Under the pieces are notes generated by a model. That model was not told the origin of the DNA and ran no database searches. It saw nothing but the letters and a program-made list of their open reading frames with translations. Shown here piece by piece: positions 14,130 through 21,100 of a DNA stretch of 21,145 nucleotides. Numbering within the stretch: position 1 is the stretch's first letter; the number at the start of each line of letters is the position of its first letter. This DNA is from an uncultured Clostridia bacterium (GTDB lineage: Bacteria; Bacillota; Clostridia; Oscillospirales; Ruminococcaceae). The DNA is taken from the NCBI GenBank assembly GCA_937906945.1, contig CALCUE010000003.1, forward strand, positions 1 to 21,145, read 5' to 3'. The position numbers and the translations under genes are program-made.

Positions 14130-14417
14130 TCAAAGGGACAAAAGAATTTTGATGAAAGCCCGCAAAGGGGGAGGCAGCAAAATTTCGAGAGGACGGAAAG
14201 GGGCAAGATCGGGTCGGGAGGCGAAGTTGAGGGCGACGGAGTGACCGAGGAATTCCCCGAAAAAGTTGTCGTTCCAGAAATCCATCTGGAAAAAAGCGCC
14301 GGAGGAAAAGCCGCTTTCCGAAAGAGAGACGGCGACAACGGCGAAGAGCGCCAGCGACACGAAAAACAGAAGACCCAGAAAAAACGCCAGACCAAAGGCG
14401 CGGAAAAAGGAACGCAT
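14130..14417 (-). CDS. Small membrane protein downstream of spoIIP, function unknown
   Basis: 95 residues beginning MRSFFRAFGLAFFLGLLFF, with a single strong N-terminal hydrophobic helix (about 5-30) and a short polar tail with Phe- and Pro-rich stretches. The start is the ATG at 14417, preceded by GGAGGTGAACCCC; the earlier in-frame ATG at 14447 has no ribosome site and overlaps less favourably. It begins 42 nt after the spoIIP stop codon on the same strand with no terminator between, so it is probably cotranscribed with spoIIP and could act in sporulation. I know no family for it. The good ribosome site, position and hydrophobic helix support it as a real gene. Confidence 0.6.
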   Translation of the reverse strand: MRSFFRAFGLAFFLGLLFFVSLALFAVVAVSLSESGFSSGAFFQMDFWNDNFFGEFLGHSVALNFASRPDLAPFRPLEILLPPPLRAFIKILLSL

Positions 14418-14459
14418 GGGGTTCACCTCCGAACAAAGTCTGCCCAAAAAAGGCGAAAA

Positions 14460-15593
14460 CTATGCGGCCAGAAGGCTCACGAGGGCATTGCCTAAAAGAC
14501 GGGCCGAATATTTCGCCTCCTCGAGGGTGTTGCCGGTGGCGCCGATCTCGATGAGGAGAAGTCCCGGCGAAAGGTCCATGTTGTATTTCCGGTAGTCAAA
14601 TAAAATCGGGCGGCAAAGACCGGGATAGAGGGTCTCCATCCGGTCGGCCAGAGCGACGGCGAAACGCAGGTTTTCGGGGTAGTTCGGCATATTCATCGTG
14701 CCGTCGTCACAGCCGGCGATGATCATGATCTGCGCCGCCTTTTTGCCGTCAATAAGGGCGGTGGGCTTGATGATCTCCCGTTCCGATGGTTCGATGGCGT
14801 CCCGGTGAAGGTCGAGACAGACGGTGAGGGAGGGGTATTCCGAAAGCCAGCCGGAAACGGTGACGGCGCTTCGCTGATAGGAGCCTTTATAGCTCGGGTC
14901 GTCGTGGAGGGTGTAATCGTGGAGAACGCCGATCCCGTTTTCGGTGAGCACGTCGGCGACTTCGTCGCCGACAGCGGTCATGTTTTCGCTGTAATCGGTG
15001 CTTCGCCAGGTGCCGTTGATATCAAAATAGCCCCGGTCCGCCGGTTCAAAGGCCTCCGTCGCGTGGGTGTGGTACAAAAGCACCTGCGGCGTTTCACCGA
15101 GGGCGGTGCTCAGCGAAAGACCGGCGGGCGTTTCGAGCATGGCAAGGATTTTTTCCGTGCTCAATTTGGTACAGTTCTTGACGCAGGCGTTTTGATAAGG
15201 AATATAAATGCCGCCGGATTTCCCTTTATACTGTACCTCCGTCACTTTGCCCCGATCCTTTTCCGGGACCTCCGGCACCGGTTTTTCCGGTTCGGACCGG
15301 TCGGGTACCGCTTCGGGTCCCGGTTCCTCCGGCAAATTTTCCGGAAGAAGAATTTCGTCCTGCTCCACGAGGCTCGCCTCCTCGGACCAAAGGTCGAGGA
15401 CCGAACCGGGCGAAGCGAAGGCGACGGCGTAATAGAAAAGCGGCGAACCGCTTTTAGCCAACGAAAAAAGTCCGCCGAAAGCGCCGATGGCGGCGAGGAC
15501 CGCTGCCGCCGTTTTTCCGGCGGCGAAAAGCCGTTTTTTCCAAAGCGCCGCCACCGCCGGGACGGAAACGCTTTTCCATTTTCCCTTGTCCAT
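14460..15593 (-). CDS. spoIIP: Stage II sporulation protein P (SpoIIP)
   Basis: 377 residues. A cytoplasmic tail and one membrane helix (about 22-46) are followed by an acidic Pro/Glu-rich linker (about 75-112) and the SpoIIP amidase/endopeptidase domain (about 125-377). Zinc-site motifs are LYHTHATEAF (H175, H177, E180), LDLHRDAI (H263) and LLIEIGATGNTLEEA (E349). In sporulating Firmicutes SpoIIP works with SpoIID and SpoIIM in the mother cell to degrade septal peptidoglycan during engulfment. The start is the ATG at 15593, preceded by GGAGGCAGAGA. The frame stays open upstream to 15686, but that would run into the cassette's inverted repeat and lacks a ribosome site. The usual upstream neighbour gpr is absent; cassette 2 lies directly upstream instead. 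Strong evidence for a spore former. Confidence 0.95.
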   Translation of the reverse strand: MDKGKWKSVSVPAVAALWKKRLFAAGKTAAAVLAAIGAFGGLFSLAKSGSPLFYYAVAFASPGSVLDLWSEEASLVEQDEILLPENLPEEPGPEAVPDRSEPEKPVPEVPEKDRGKVTEVQYKGKSGGIYIPYQNACVKNCTKLSTEKILAMLETPAGLSLSTALGETPQVLLYHTHATEAFEPADRGYFDINGTWRSTDYSENMTAVGDEVADVLTENGIGVLHDYTLHDDPSYKGSYQRSAVTVSGWLSEYPSLTVCLDLHRDAIEPSEREIIKPTALIDGKKAAQIMIIAGCDDGTMNMPNYPENLRFAVALADRMETLYPGLCRPILFDYRKYNMDLSPGLLLIEIGATGNTLEEAKYSARLLGNALVSLLAA

Positions 15594-15623
15594 TCTCTGC
15601 CTCCATAAAGACGATTTCACGAA

Positions 15624-15652
15624 AGGATATGCGGGACGAAAAGCGGATATGA
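15624..15652 (-). promoter_or_regulatory. Possible sigma-E-type promoter of spoIIP
   Basis: On the minus strand, TCATATCC (15652-15645) and CATATCCT (15631-15624), 13 nt apart, loosely resemble the sigma-E -35 (ATA core) and -10 (CATA...T) elements. Transcription would start about 25 nt before the ATG. spoIIP is sigma-E-dependent in Bacillus subtilis. The match is incomplete and this is a tentative reading. The -35 lies only about 4 nt from the cassette end. Confidence 0.3.
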
Positions 15653-15710
15653 TAAAAAGCGGGGACTTCCCAAAAGGCACAACCACATAAGGATGGTTTT
15701 TATGACATAA

Positions 15711-15753
15711 GGAAACCCGCCGAAAAGGAATTTATCCTCTTCGACGGGTTTTT
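15711..15753 (-). terminator. Terminator of the cassette 2 gene
   Basis: On the minus strand CCCGTCGAAGAG (15748-15737) pairs with CTTTTCGGCGGG (15727-15716), using two G-U pairs, with TTT after it. The distal arm is identical to that of the cassette 1 terminator. The proximal arm has diverged only at positions that keep pairing. Confidence 0.82.
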
Positions 15754-15769
15754 CTTTCGGCTTGAAAAA

Positions 15770-16279
15770 CTAAATTTTTGATTTGAAGAATATTTCATCA
15801 ACGATGAGTTGATTACCTACTTGGTGTTTAGCATATTCTGTAAAGCCGAGTTTATGCAGTAAACTTTTGCTTGCTTCGTTGGTTTCAAAATGTCCACAAT
15901 GAATAAACTCCACATTAACATATTGTAAATAGCTACGTAAAGCTTCCTCCATGTACCCTTTTCGCTGAAATGGTACAAAGATTGAGTAGGCAATCGTCCT
16001 TCCGTTTCCCAATAGTTTCTTAGCAAGCTCAATAGGTAGTTCTAACTCCACATCAAGTAGAAAGCCAATCATATTCCCAGTGCACTGCTCAATTAAAGAG
16101 TAACTTCTGTTCATATCACAGAAACGTTGAAATATCGTTTTTGTTTTTTCAAATTCCATTTCCATAGGAAATCCATAGCCATTGCGCAGTCCTTTATCCG
16201 AAATGCCCTCCACGAATGATTTTTCATCAGATGGATTCATTTTCCTGATAGTGATTCTTTCAGTTTGTATTATAGTCAT
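15770..16279 (-). CDS. GNAT acetyltransferase, RimJ/RimL-like
   Basis: 169 residues, the normal size for a single-domain GNAT of the Acetyltransf_3 (RimJ/RimL/SpeG-like) group. It opens with IIQTERITIRKMNPSDEKSF, the typical N-terminal strand and helix. It then has GNMIGFLLDVEL, the acetyl-CoA turn in PFQRKGYMEEALRSYL (R/Q-x-x-G-x), and ETNEASKSLLHKLGFTEYAKH, the C-terminal helix and beta-bulge typical of the family. It would acetylate an amine on a protein, peptide or small molecule in the cytoplasm; the acceptor is unknown. The ATG at 16279 has a modest AGGTGAG ribosome site. Codon use is AT-rich, unlike the neighbours. It lies inside cassette 2, co-oriented with the upstream ABC exporter operon, and shares its 44-nt leader with the otherwise different GNAT at 4446-5192. 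Confidence 0.88.
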   Translation of the reverse strand: MTIIQTERITIRKMNPSDEKSFVEGISDKGLRNGYGFPMEMEFEKTKTIFQRFCDMNRSYSLIEQCTGNMIGFLLDVELELPIELAKKLLGNGRTIAYSIFVPFQRKGYMEEALRSYLQYVNVEFIHCGHFETNEASKSLLHKLGFTEYAKHQVGNQLIVDEIFFKSKI

Positions 16280-16346
16280 TTTCTCACCTAGTTACTTCCT
16301 GAATATAAAACCGACTTAACAATGAATTAGGATTTGCGTTCATCTG

Positions 16347-16390
16347 TAACGAGCATCGGATTTTGCCGTACAAAATCCACATTCCGAAAA
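16347..16390 (-). repeat. 44-nt cassette leader with hairpin (copy 2)
   Basis: The exact reverse complement of 4366-4409, including the 8-bp GGATTTTG/CAAAATCC hairpin with a TACGG loop. It lies 67 nt upstream of the acetyltransferase ATG; in copy 1 the gap is 36 nt. The sequence between leader and gene is unrelated in the two cassettes, so the conserved block ends sharply at CTCGTTA. Confidence 0.85.
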
Positions 16391-16442
16391 GCTTCCTTAC
16401 GGGGCTGTCACTAAGGGAAGTCCCCGCTTTCTGTTTTCTTTT

Positions 16443-18359
16443 TTAATCCAGTTCGAAAGCGCCGGTATAAAGCTGATAGTAGCGGCCCTTCTGGGCGATG
16501 AGCTCGTCATGGGTGCCGCGCTCGATGATGCGGCCATGGTCAAGGACCATGATGACATCGGCGTTCTGGACGGTGGAAAGGCGGTGCGCGATGACGAAAA
16601 CGGTGCGTCCGTACATCAAAGCGTCCATGCCCCTTTGCACGATGGCCTCGGTACGGGTGTCGATGGAGGAGGTCGCCTCATCAAGGATCATGACCGGCGG
16701 ATCGGCCACCGCCGCGCGGGCGATGGAGATGAGCTGTCGCTGACCCTGGGAAAGACCGGAACCGTCACCCTCAAGGACGGTGTCATAGCCGTGGGGCAGC
16801 ATCCGGATGAAGGAATCGGCGTCGGCAAGCTGCGCGGCGGCGATACATTCCTCGTCGGTGGCGCCGAGCCGTCCGTAGCGGAGGTTCTCCATCACCGTTC
16901 CGGTGAAGAGGTTGACGTCCTGCAGAACAACGCCCATGGAGCGGCGCAAATCGTCCTTTCTCATATCCCGGATGTCGATGCCGTCATAGGTGATGGTGCC
17001 GTTCTGGATATCGTAAAAGTGGTTGATAAGGTTCGTGATGGTGGTCTTTCCGGCGCCGGTCGCGCCGACAAGGGCGATCTTCTGGCCGGGTTTCGCGAAG
17101 AAGGTCACGTCATAAAGCACCTGTTTGCCCTCAACGTAGGAGAAATCGACGTGGTCGAGGTGCACTTCGCCTTTGAGTTCCCGGTATTCGAAGCTGCCGT
17201 CCTCGTGGGGAATTTTCCAGGCCCACTGTTCGGTGCGCTCTTCCGTTTCCTCAATGGTGCCGTTTTGCATGGTGCAGTTGACCAAAGTGACGGTGCCGTT
17301 ATCCTCCTCCGGTTCCTCGTCAATGAGCTCAAAAATGCGCTTCGCGCCGGCGATAGCCATGATGACGGAGTTGACCTGCTGGGAGACGTTGCCGATGGGA
17401 CGGAAGAAGCTCCGGGACAGTTGGAGGAAGGAGGCGATGGTGCCGAGGGTCAGAACGCCGATGCCCCGAAGGCTCACGTTCGTGACGCCGGTGATGGCGA
17501 GGAAGCCGCCGACGATGGCGATGATGACGTAAAGAACGGAACCGAGGCCGTTCATCAGCGGCATCATGGTGTTGCCGACGGTGGAAGCTTTGGTGGCGTT
17601 GGCGCAGTAATCGACGTCGTGCTCGTCAAAGCCCGCTTCGGCTTCGTCCTCGTGGTTAAAGACCTTGACGACCTTCTGACCGTCGATCATTTCCTCGATA
17701 TAGCCGTTCATGGAGCCGAGGGATTTCTGGGCGTTCATGAAATATTTGCCGGAACGCTGGGTGATCTTGCCGACCATTTTGAGCATGAAGAAGCTGAAAA
17801 CGACGACGATGAGGGTGAGCCAGAGGCTCTGGAGCATCATGGCGCAGAAGACGGTGACGATGGTGAAAAGGGAGTCGATGACCTGCGGCAGGCTTTTGGA
17901 GAGCATTTCCCGCAGGGTATCGGCGTCGTTGGTATAGTGGCTCATGATGTCGCCGTGGGAATGGGTGTCGAAATATTTGATGGGAAGGCGCTGCATGTGG
18001 CCGAACATTTTGTCACGGATATCTTTCAGAATGTTCTGGGTGATCTTCGACATGGTGCGGTCATAGAAGAACGAACTGAGGATGCCGACGATATAGATCA
18101 CCGCCATGACGCAGAGAGCGCCGATGAGAGCGGTGTACGTGGGGTTCGAAACGCCAATGAGCGGGGTGATGTAGTCGTCGATGAGCTTTTCGATGAAAAC
18201 CGCGCCGGCGACGCCGGAAATACTGCTCAGAATGATGCAGAGGACGACGAAGATGACACGGATACGGTATTTTTTGAAATAGCCGAGAAGGCGGCGGACG
18301 GTGCCCATATCCACGTTTTTGACGGAAGCGCCTTCGGGGCGTTTGGCCGGTTTAGTCAT
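16443..18359 (-). CDS. Heterodimeric ABC exporter, canonical subunit (LmrD/BmrD type)
   Basis: 638 residues: a six-helix type IV exporter domain (about 30-340), an inserted acidic segment (about 348-398, EEPEEDNGTVTLVN and onward) and the nucleotide-binding domain (about 400-638). Walker A GATGAGKT is at 432-439, Walker B VMILDE at 556-561 with the catalytic Glu, and the H-loop His is H592. The signature reads LSQGQ rather than LSGGQ, as expected when the second ATP site is non-hydrolytic. It should export drugs or lipophilic compounds across the cytoplasmic membrane with the gene at 18352-20103, with which it overlaps by 8 nt. It is the last gene of the marR operon. Its expected terminator region is occupied by cassette 2, starting 12 nt after the stop codon. 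Confidence 0.9.
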   Translation of the reverse strand: MTKPAKRPEGASVKNVDMGTVRRLLGYFKKYRIRVIFVVLCIILSSISGVAGAVFIEKLIDDYITPLIGVSNPTYTALIGALCVMAVIYIVGILSSFFYDRTMSKITQNILKDIRDKMFGHMQRLPIKYFDTHSHGDIMSHYTNDADTLREMLSKSLPQVIDSLFTIVTVFCAMMLQSLWLTLIVVVFSFFMLKMVGKITQRSGKYFMNAQKSLGSMNGYIEEMIDGQKVVKVFNHEDEAEAGFDEHDVDYCANATKASTVGNTMMPLMNGLGSVLYVIIAIVGGFLAITGVTNVSLRGIGVLTLGTIASFLQLSRSFFRPIGNVSQQVNSVIMAIAGAKRIFELIDEEPEEDNGTVTLVNCTMQNGTIEETEERTEQWAWKIPHEDGSFEYRELKGEVHLDHVDFSYVEGKQVLYDVTFFAKPGQKIALVGATGAGKTTITNLINHFYDIQNGTITYDGIDIRDMRKDDLRRSMGVVLQDVNLFTGTVMENLRYGRLGATDEECIAAAQLADADSFIRMLPHGYDTVLEGDGSGLSQGQRQLISIARAAVADPPVMILDEATSSIDTRTEAIVQRGMDALMYGRTVFVIAHRLSTVQNADVIMVLDHGRIIERGTHDELIAQKGRYYQLYTGAFELD

Positions 18360-20103
18360 CGGACATACCTCCTTTCATCTGGGATTCATAGACTTCACGG
18401 TAGATTTCGCTGGTTTCCAGAAGCTCCTCATGGGTGCCCATGGCGACGATCTTGCCCTCGTCCATGACGAGAATTTTGTCGGCGTCCATGACGGAGGCGA
18501 TCCGCTGGGCGATGATGAGCTTCGTGGTGTTGGGAATTTCCTCGGCGAAGGCTTTGCGGATCAGGGAATCGGTCTTGGTATCGACGGCGCTGGTGGAGTC
18601 GTCGAGAATGAGGATCTTCGGCTTTTTAAGAAGGGCCCGCGCGATGCAGAGCCGCTGTTTCTGGCCGCCGGAAACGTTCCGGCCTTCCTGTTCGATATAG
18701 GTGTCGTAACCGTCCTCCCGTTCCTCGACGAACTGGTGCGCCTGCGCCAGTTTACAGGCGTGGACGATCTCCTCGTCGGTGGCGTCGGGGTTGCCCCAAC
18801 GGAGGTTCTCTTTGATGGTGCCGGAGAACAGGACGTTTTTCTGGAGCACCATGGCGACGGCGTCACGCAGGGTGACAAGGTCGTAGTCCCGCACGTCGAT
18901 GCCGCCGACTTTGACCGAGCCTTCGGTGACGTCATAAAGCCGGGGGATCATCTGGACAAGGGTGGATTTGGAAGAACCGGTGCCGCCGATGATGCCGACG
19001 GTCTCGCCGGATTGGATCGCGACGTTGATATTGTCGAGGCAGTATTTGTCGGAGGTCTCCGAATAGCGGAAGCGGACGTTTTCGAAGGTGATGGAGCCGT
19101 CCGGCACTTCATAAACGGGGTGTTCGCCGTTGGCAAGGTCGCTCTTTTCGGTAAGGACCTCGCAGATACGCTCGGCGCTTTCCCGGGCGATGACCGCCAT
19201 GACGAAGACGAAGGAGAGCATCATGACGCTCATCAGAATCTGCATGGAATAGGAGATAAGGCTCATGAGGTTGCCGGTGGAAAGACCGAGCGCCGGATCG
19301 CCGCCGCTGGCGACAATGGCGTGCGCGCCGATCCACGAAATGAGGATCATACAGCCATAGGCGCAGGTCTGCATCAAAGGTCCGTTCCAGGCGAGGTTCA
19401 TTTCCGCGTGGGTGAAGTCCTTCCGGATGTCCTCGGAGGTGGCTTTGAATTTATCCATCTCGTGGGTCTCCCGGATGAAGGATTTGACGACACGGACGCC
19501 GTCGAGGTTCTCCTGAACGGTGCGGTTGAGCTTATCATAGGTGCGGAAGACCCGTTTGAAGATGGGGTGGGTCTTATTCATAATGATCAGAAGGCCGCCG
19601 GCCAAAATCGGGATGCAGAGGACGAAGATGATGGCGATTTTGGGATAGATGCGGAACGCGAAGATACTGGAAAAGATCATCATCATCGGGGAGCGGAACG
19701 CGCCGCGGATGAGCATCATATAGGCGTTCTGGACGTTCTGCACATCGGTGGTCATACGGGTGATGAGGCTCGAGGTGGAGAATTTGTCGATGTTGGAGAA
19801 CGAAAAGTCCTGGATATTGTAGTACATATCGTGGCGCAGGTTTTTGGCGAAGCCGCAGGAAGCCGCCGCGCAGCACCGTCCGGCGAGGTTGCCGAACAGA
19901 ATGACCATCGCCGCCGCGATGAGAAGGATAACGCCGTACTTGGTGATGGCCGCCATGTCGCCGGCGTTGATGCCGAGGTCGATGAGGTCCGCCATCACAA
20001 AGGGGATGATGACCTCCATAATGACCTCGACGGTCACAAAAGTCGCCGAGAGGATCGACAGCGTCTTATACTCCCGGATCGATTTGGCAAGTGTTTTGAT
20101 CAT
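18352..20103 (-). CDS. Heterodimeric ABC exporter, degenerate-site subunit (LmrC/BmrC type)
   Basis: 583 residues with six membrane helices (about 15-310) and a nucleotide-binding domain (about 337-583). Walker A is GGTGSSKST (373-381) and the signature VSGGQ (477-481) is canonical. Walker B is ILILDD, with D502 where the catalytic Glu belongs, and the H-loop His is replaced by Q533 (IAQRIAS). The same two changes mark the degenerate half of TM287/288- and BmrCD-type exporters, so this subunit binds but scarcely hydrolyses ATP at its own site. Its ATG overlaps the marR stop codon in an ATGA, and its end overlaps the next gene. Together the two subunits form one exporter in the cytoplasmic membrane; the substrate is not predictable. 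Confidence 0.9.
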   Translation of the reverse strand: MIKTLAKSIREYKTLSILSATFVTVEVIMEVIIPFVMADLIDLGINAGDMAAITKYGVILLIAAAMVILFGNLAGRCCAAASCGFAKNLRHDMYYNIQDFSFSNIDKFSTSSLITRMTTDVQNVQNAYMMLIRGAFRSPMMMIFSSIFAFRIYPKIAIIFVLCIPILAGGLLIIMNKTHPIFKRVFRTYDKLNRTVQENLDGVRVVKSFIRETHEMDKFKATSEDIRKDFTHAEMNLAWNGPLMQTCAYGCMILISWIGAHAIVASGGDPALGLSTGNLMSLISYSMQILMSVMMLSFVFVMAVIARESAERICEVLTEKSDLANGEHPVYEVPDGSITFENVRFRYSETSDKYCLDNINVAIQSGETVGIIGGTGSSKSTLVQMIPRLYDVTEGSVKVGGIDVRDYDLVTLRDAVAMVLQKNVLFSGTIKENLRWGNPDATDEEIVHACKLAQAHQFVEEREDGYDTYIEQEGRNVSGGQKQRLCIARALLKKPKILILDDSTSAVDTKTDSLIRKAFAEEIPNTTKLIIAQRIASVMDADKILVMDEGKIVAMGTHEELLETSEIYREVYESQMKGGMSDD

Positions 20104-20555
20104 GAATGTTCCTCCAAGGTGTTTTCAAGATTTTGGGACAGGCGCTCGAGGTAGCCACGGAATTCGGTCAGTTCCTTCTGGCTGAAACCGGCGGTGAGCT
20201 TCGCTTCCAGGTCGGCGTTGTTGCTCCGCATAAGGCTTAAAATCTCTTCGCCGCGCTTTTTAAGCGTCAGTTTTTTGAGGCGCGCGTCATAATCGACGCT
20301 CTGCCGCTCGATAATTCCGTTTTTGACCAGAAGATCGACGTTTTTCGAGGCGGTGGAGCGGGTGATCTCAAAATCCCGTTCCAGATCCTTCTGGAAAACG
20401 TCCCGGTCGCCATGGTCGCCGATATAGGCGATGATCCAGCCGTTGGCGCCGATGGCTCGTTCGATCTCCTGGTGGCGGCTGGTCGAAAACAGAGCCCGGA
20501 GCATTTTCCGGGAAAGACACCGCAGTTCCACGTTGAGCGGGTGAACGCTTGTCAT
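20100..20555 (-). CDS. MarR-family transcriptional regulator
   Basis: 151 residues, typical of MarR dimeric winged-helix repressors. N- and C-terminal helices flank the DNA-binding core (about 55-110): FQKDLERDFEITRSTASKNVDLLVKNGII is the helix-turn-helix, followed by the wing RQSVDYDARLKKLTLKKRG. The C-terminal dimerisation helix ends in LERLSQNLENTLEEHS. The start ATG at 20555 has AAAGGAGG upstream. It is the first gene of a three-gene operon with the ABC exporter, joined by an ATGA overlap. Two palindromes at 20581-20610 straddle its transcription start, so it most likely represses its own operon and releases it when a ligand, possibly an exporter substrate, binds. Confidence 0.9.
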   Translation of the reverse strand: MTSVHPLNVELRCLSRKMLRALFSTSRHQEIERAIGANGWIIAYIGDHGDRDVFQKDLERDFEITRSTASKNVDLLVKNGIIERQSVDYDARLKKLTLKKRGEEILSLMRSNNADLEAKLTAGFSQKELTEFRGYLERLSQNLENTLEEHS

Positions 20556-20580
20556 AAAAGTTCCTCCTTTTTAAGAAGTT

Positions 20581-20610
20581 GTTCGCTATCGAACTGTTGA
20601 ACACTCAACA
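20581..20610. promoter_or_regulatory. Tandem palindromic operators for the MarR regulator
   Basis: GTTCG-CTAT-CGAAC at 20581-20594 and TGTTGA-ACAC-TCAACA at 20595-20610 are adjacent perfect palindromes. Both fit GTT(C/G)(G/A)-4-(C/T)(G/C)AAC, and their centres are 15 nt apart. They cover the region from the -10 edge into the start of the marR leader, which suits repression by blocking RNA polymerase. Confidence 0.7.
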
Positions 20611-20639
20611 ATTATACGCTTCCGAAAGGAATTTTGCAA
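20611..20639 (-). promoter_or_regulatory. Sigma-A promoter of the marR-ABC exporter operon
   Basis: On the minus strand: -35 TTGCAA (20639-20634), a 17-nt spacer and a perfect -10 TATAAT (20616-20611). The operators begin directly after the -10 box. Confidence 0.85.
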
Positions 20640-20675
20640 CCGGAAAAACGAAAATTTACAAGTTTTTAAAAACCC

Positions 20676-20704
20676 TTGCTTTTCCCTTCCGTTTGGTGTA
20701 TTCT
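20676..20704 (+). promoter_or_regulatory. Promoter of the small unknown protein gene
   Basis: -35 TTGCTT at 20676-20681, a 17-nt spacer and -10 TATTCT at 20699-20704. It points away from the marR promoter. The ATG follows about 25 nt after the expected start point. Confidence 0.6.
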
Positions 20705-20734
20705 TTAGAATAGTAATCAATAGGAGGGTATGGA

Positions 20735-20962
20735 ATGCGTACCGAAATCACCTATAACGGAAAAAAATACAACATGATCGAAAACGGCGCCTATAAAGAC
20801 GACAACGGCTATTATGTCGTGCACGTCTATGATCCGCTCGAGCAGCCCGATATGTACGGCTGGCAGAACAGCTTTTATGTCCGTGCCACCGATCCGGATT
20901 GCCAGAACATCATCGAAGTCCGTGCCTGGTGCCCGTACAACAAGATCGACGGTTTCCTTTGA
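20735..20962 (+). CDS. Small acidic/aromatic protein, function unknown
   Basis: 75 residues beginning MRTEITYNGKKYNMIENG, with many Tyr, Asn and Asp residues, two Cys (in DPDCQN and AWCPYN) and no membrane helix or signal peptide. I do not recognise the family. The pattern of short alternating strands suggests a small soluble beta-rich domain. It is a well-formed gene: promoter at 20676-20704, AGGAGGG at 20722-20728 six nt before the ATG, and a strong terminator 10 nt after the stop codon. An overlapping out-of-frame ATG at 20730 is not used. It is divergent from marR, but its promoter lies about 65 nt beyond the operators, so shared control is not evident. Confidence 0.75.
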   Translation: MRTEITYNGKKYNMIENGAYKDDNGYYVVHVYDPLEQPDMYGWQNSFYVRATDPDCQNIIEVRAWCPYNKIDGFL

Positions 20963-20970
20963 GAAAAACG

Positions 20971-21002
20971 AAAAGAGCCCCCTTTGGGGGGCTCTTTTTT
21001 TG
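20971..21002 (+). terminator. Intrinsic terminator after the small unknown protein gene
   Basis: GAGCCCCC (20975-20982) pairs with GGGGGCTC (20987-20994) around TTTG, with AAAA before and seven T residues after. Confidence 0.93.
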
Positions 21003-21012
21003 TTGATTTTTA

Positions 21013-21080
21013 AGGCCTTCCCCCTCGGGGGAAGGTGGCAGCCGTAGGCTGACGGATGAGGGGCTTTGAAGGTCTGATTT
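21013..21080 (+). repeat. Short interspersed repeat, family B (intact copy)
   Basis: Two hairpins and a tail: CCTTCCCCC/GGGGGAAGG at 21016-21035, CAGCC/GGCTG at 21039-21051, then 30 nt (21051-21080) identical to the reverse complement of 123-152. This is the better-preserved copy of the family. Confidence 0.8.
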
Positions 21081-21100
21081 TGGGAAATGAGGAGCAATCT

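Larger units (their letters stand above)
15656..16430 (-). mobile_element. Cassette-like element 2: inverted repeats enclosing a RimJ/RimL-type GNAT gene
   Basis: AAAGCGGGGACTTCCC at 15656-15671 is repeated as a perfect 16-bp inverted copy at 16415-16430. Further in, TAAGGA at 15688-15693 (and TAAGGAAA at 15708-15715) faces CTTCCTTA at 16392-16399. The outer core AGCGGGGAC matches AGCGCGGAC of element 1 in 8 of 9 positions. In the direction of the gene the order is the same as in element 1: outer repeat, TAAGGAAG, 44-nt leader, AT-rich acetyltransferase, CCCGCCGAAAAG-type terminator, outer repeat. No transposase is present. It begins 12 nt after the stop codon of the ABC-exporter operon and ends next to the spoIIP promoter region. 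Alternatively, the outer repeats are host terminator arms split by a smaller insertion. Confidence 0.6.

Noticed and set aside
15594..15686. Upstream start for spoIIP
   Set aside because: The extension runs through the presumed promoter and into the cassette inverted repeat and has no ribosome site; the ATG at 15593 has GGAGG at good spacing.
16509..18467. Plus-strand open frame of 652 codons
   Set aside because: Antisense to the ABC exporter gene; an Asp/Gly/His-rich shadow with no domain.
18301..20154. Plus-strand open frame of 617 codons
   Set aside because: Antisense to the other ABC exporter gene; same shadow composition.
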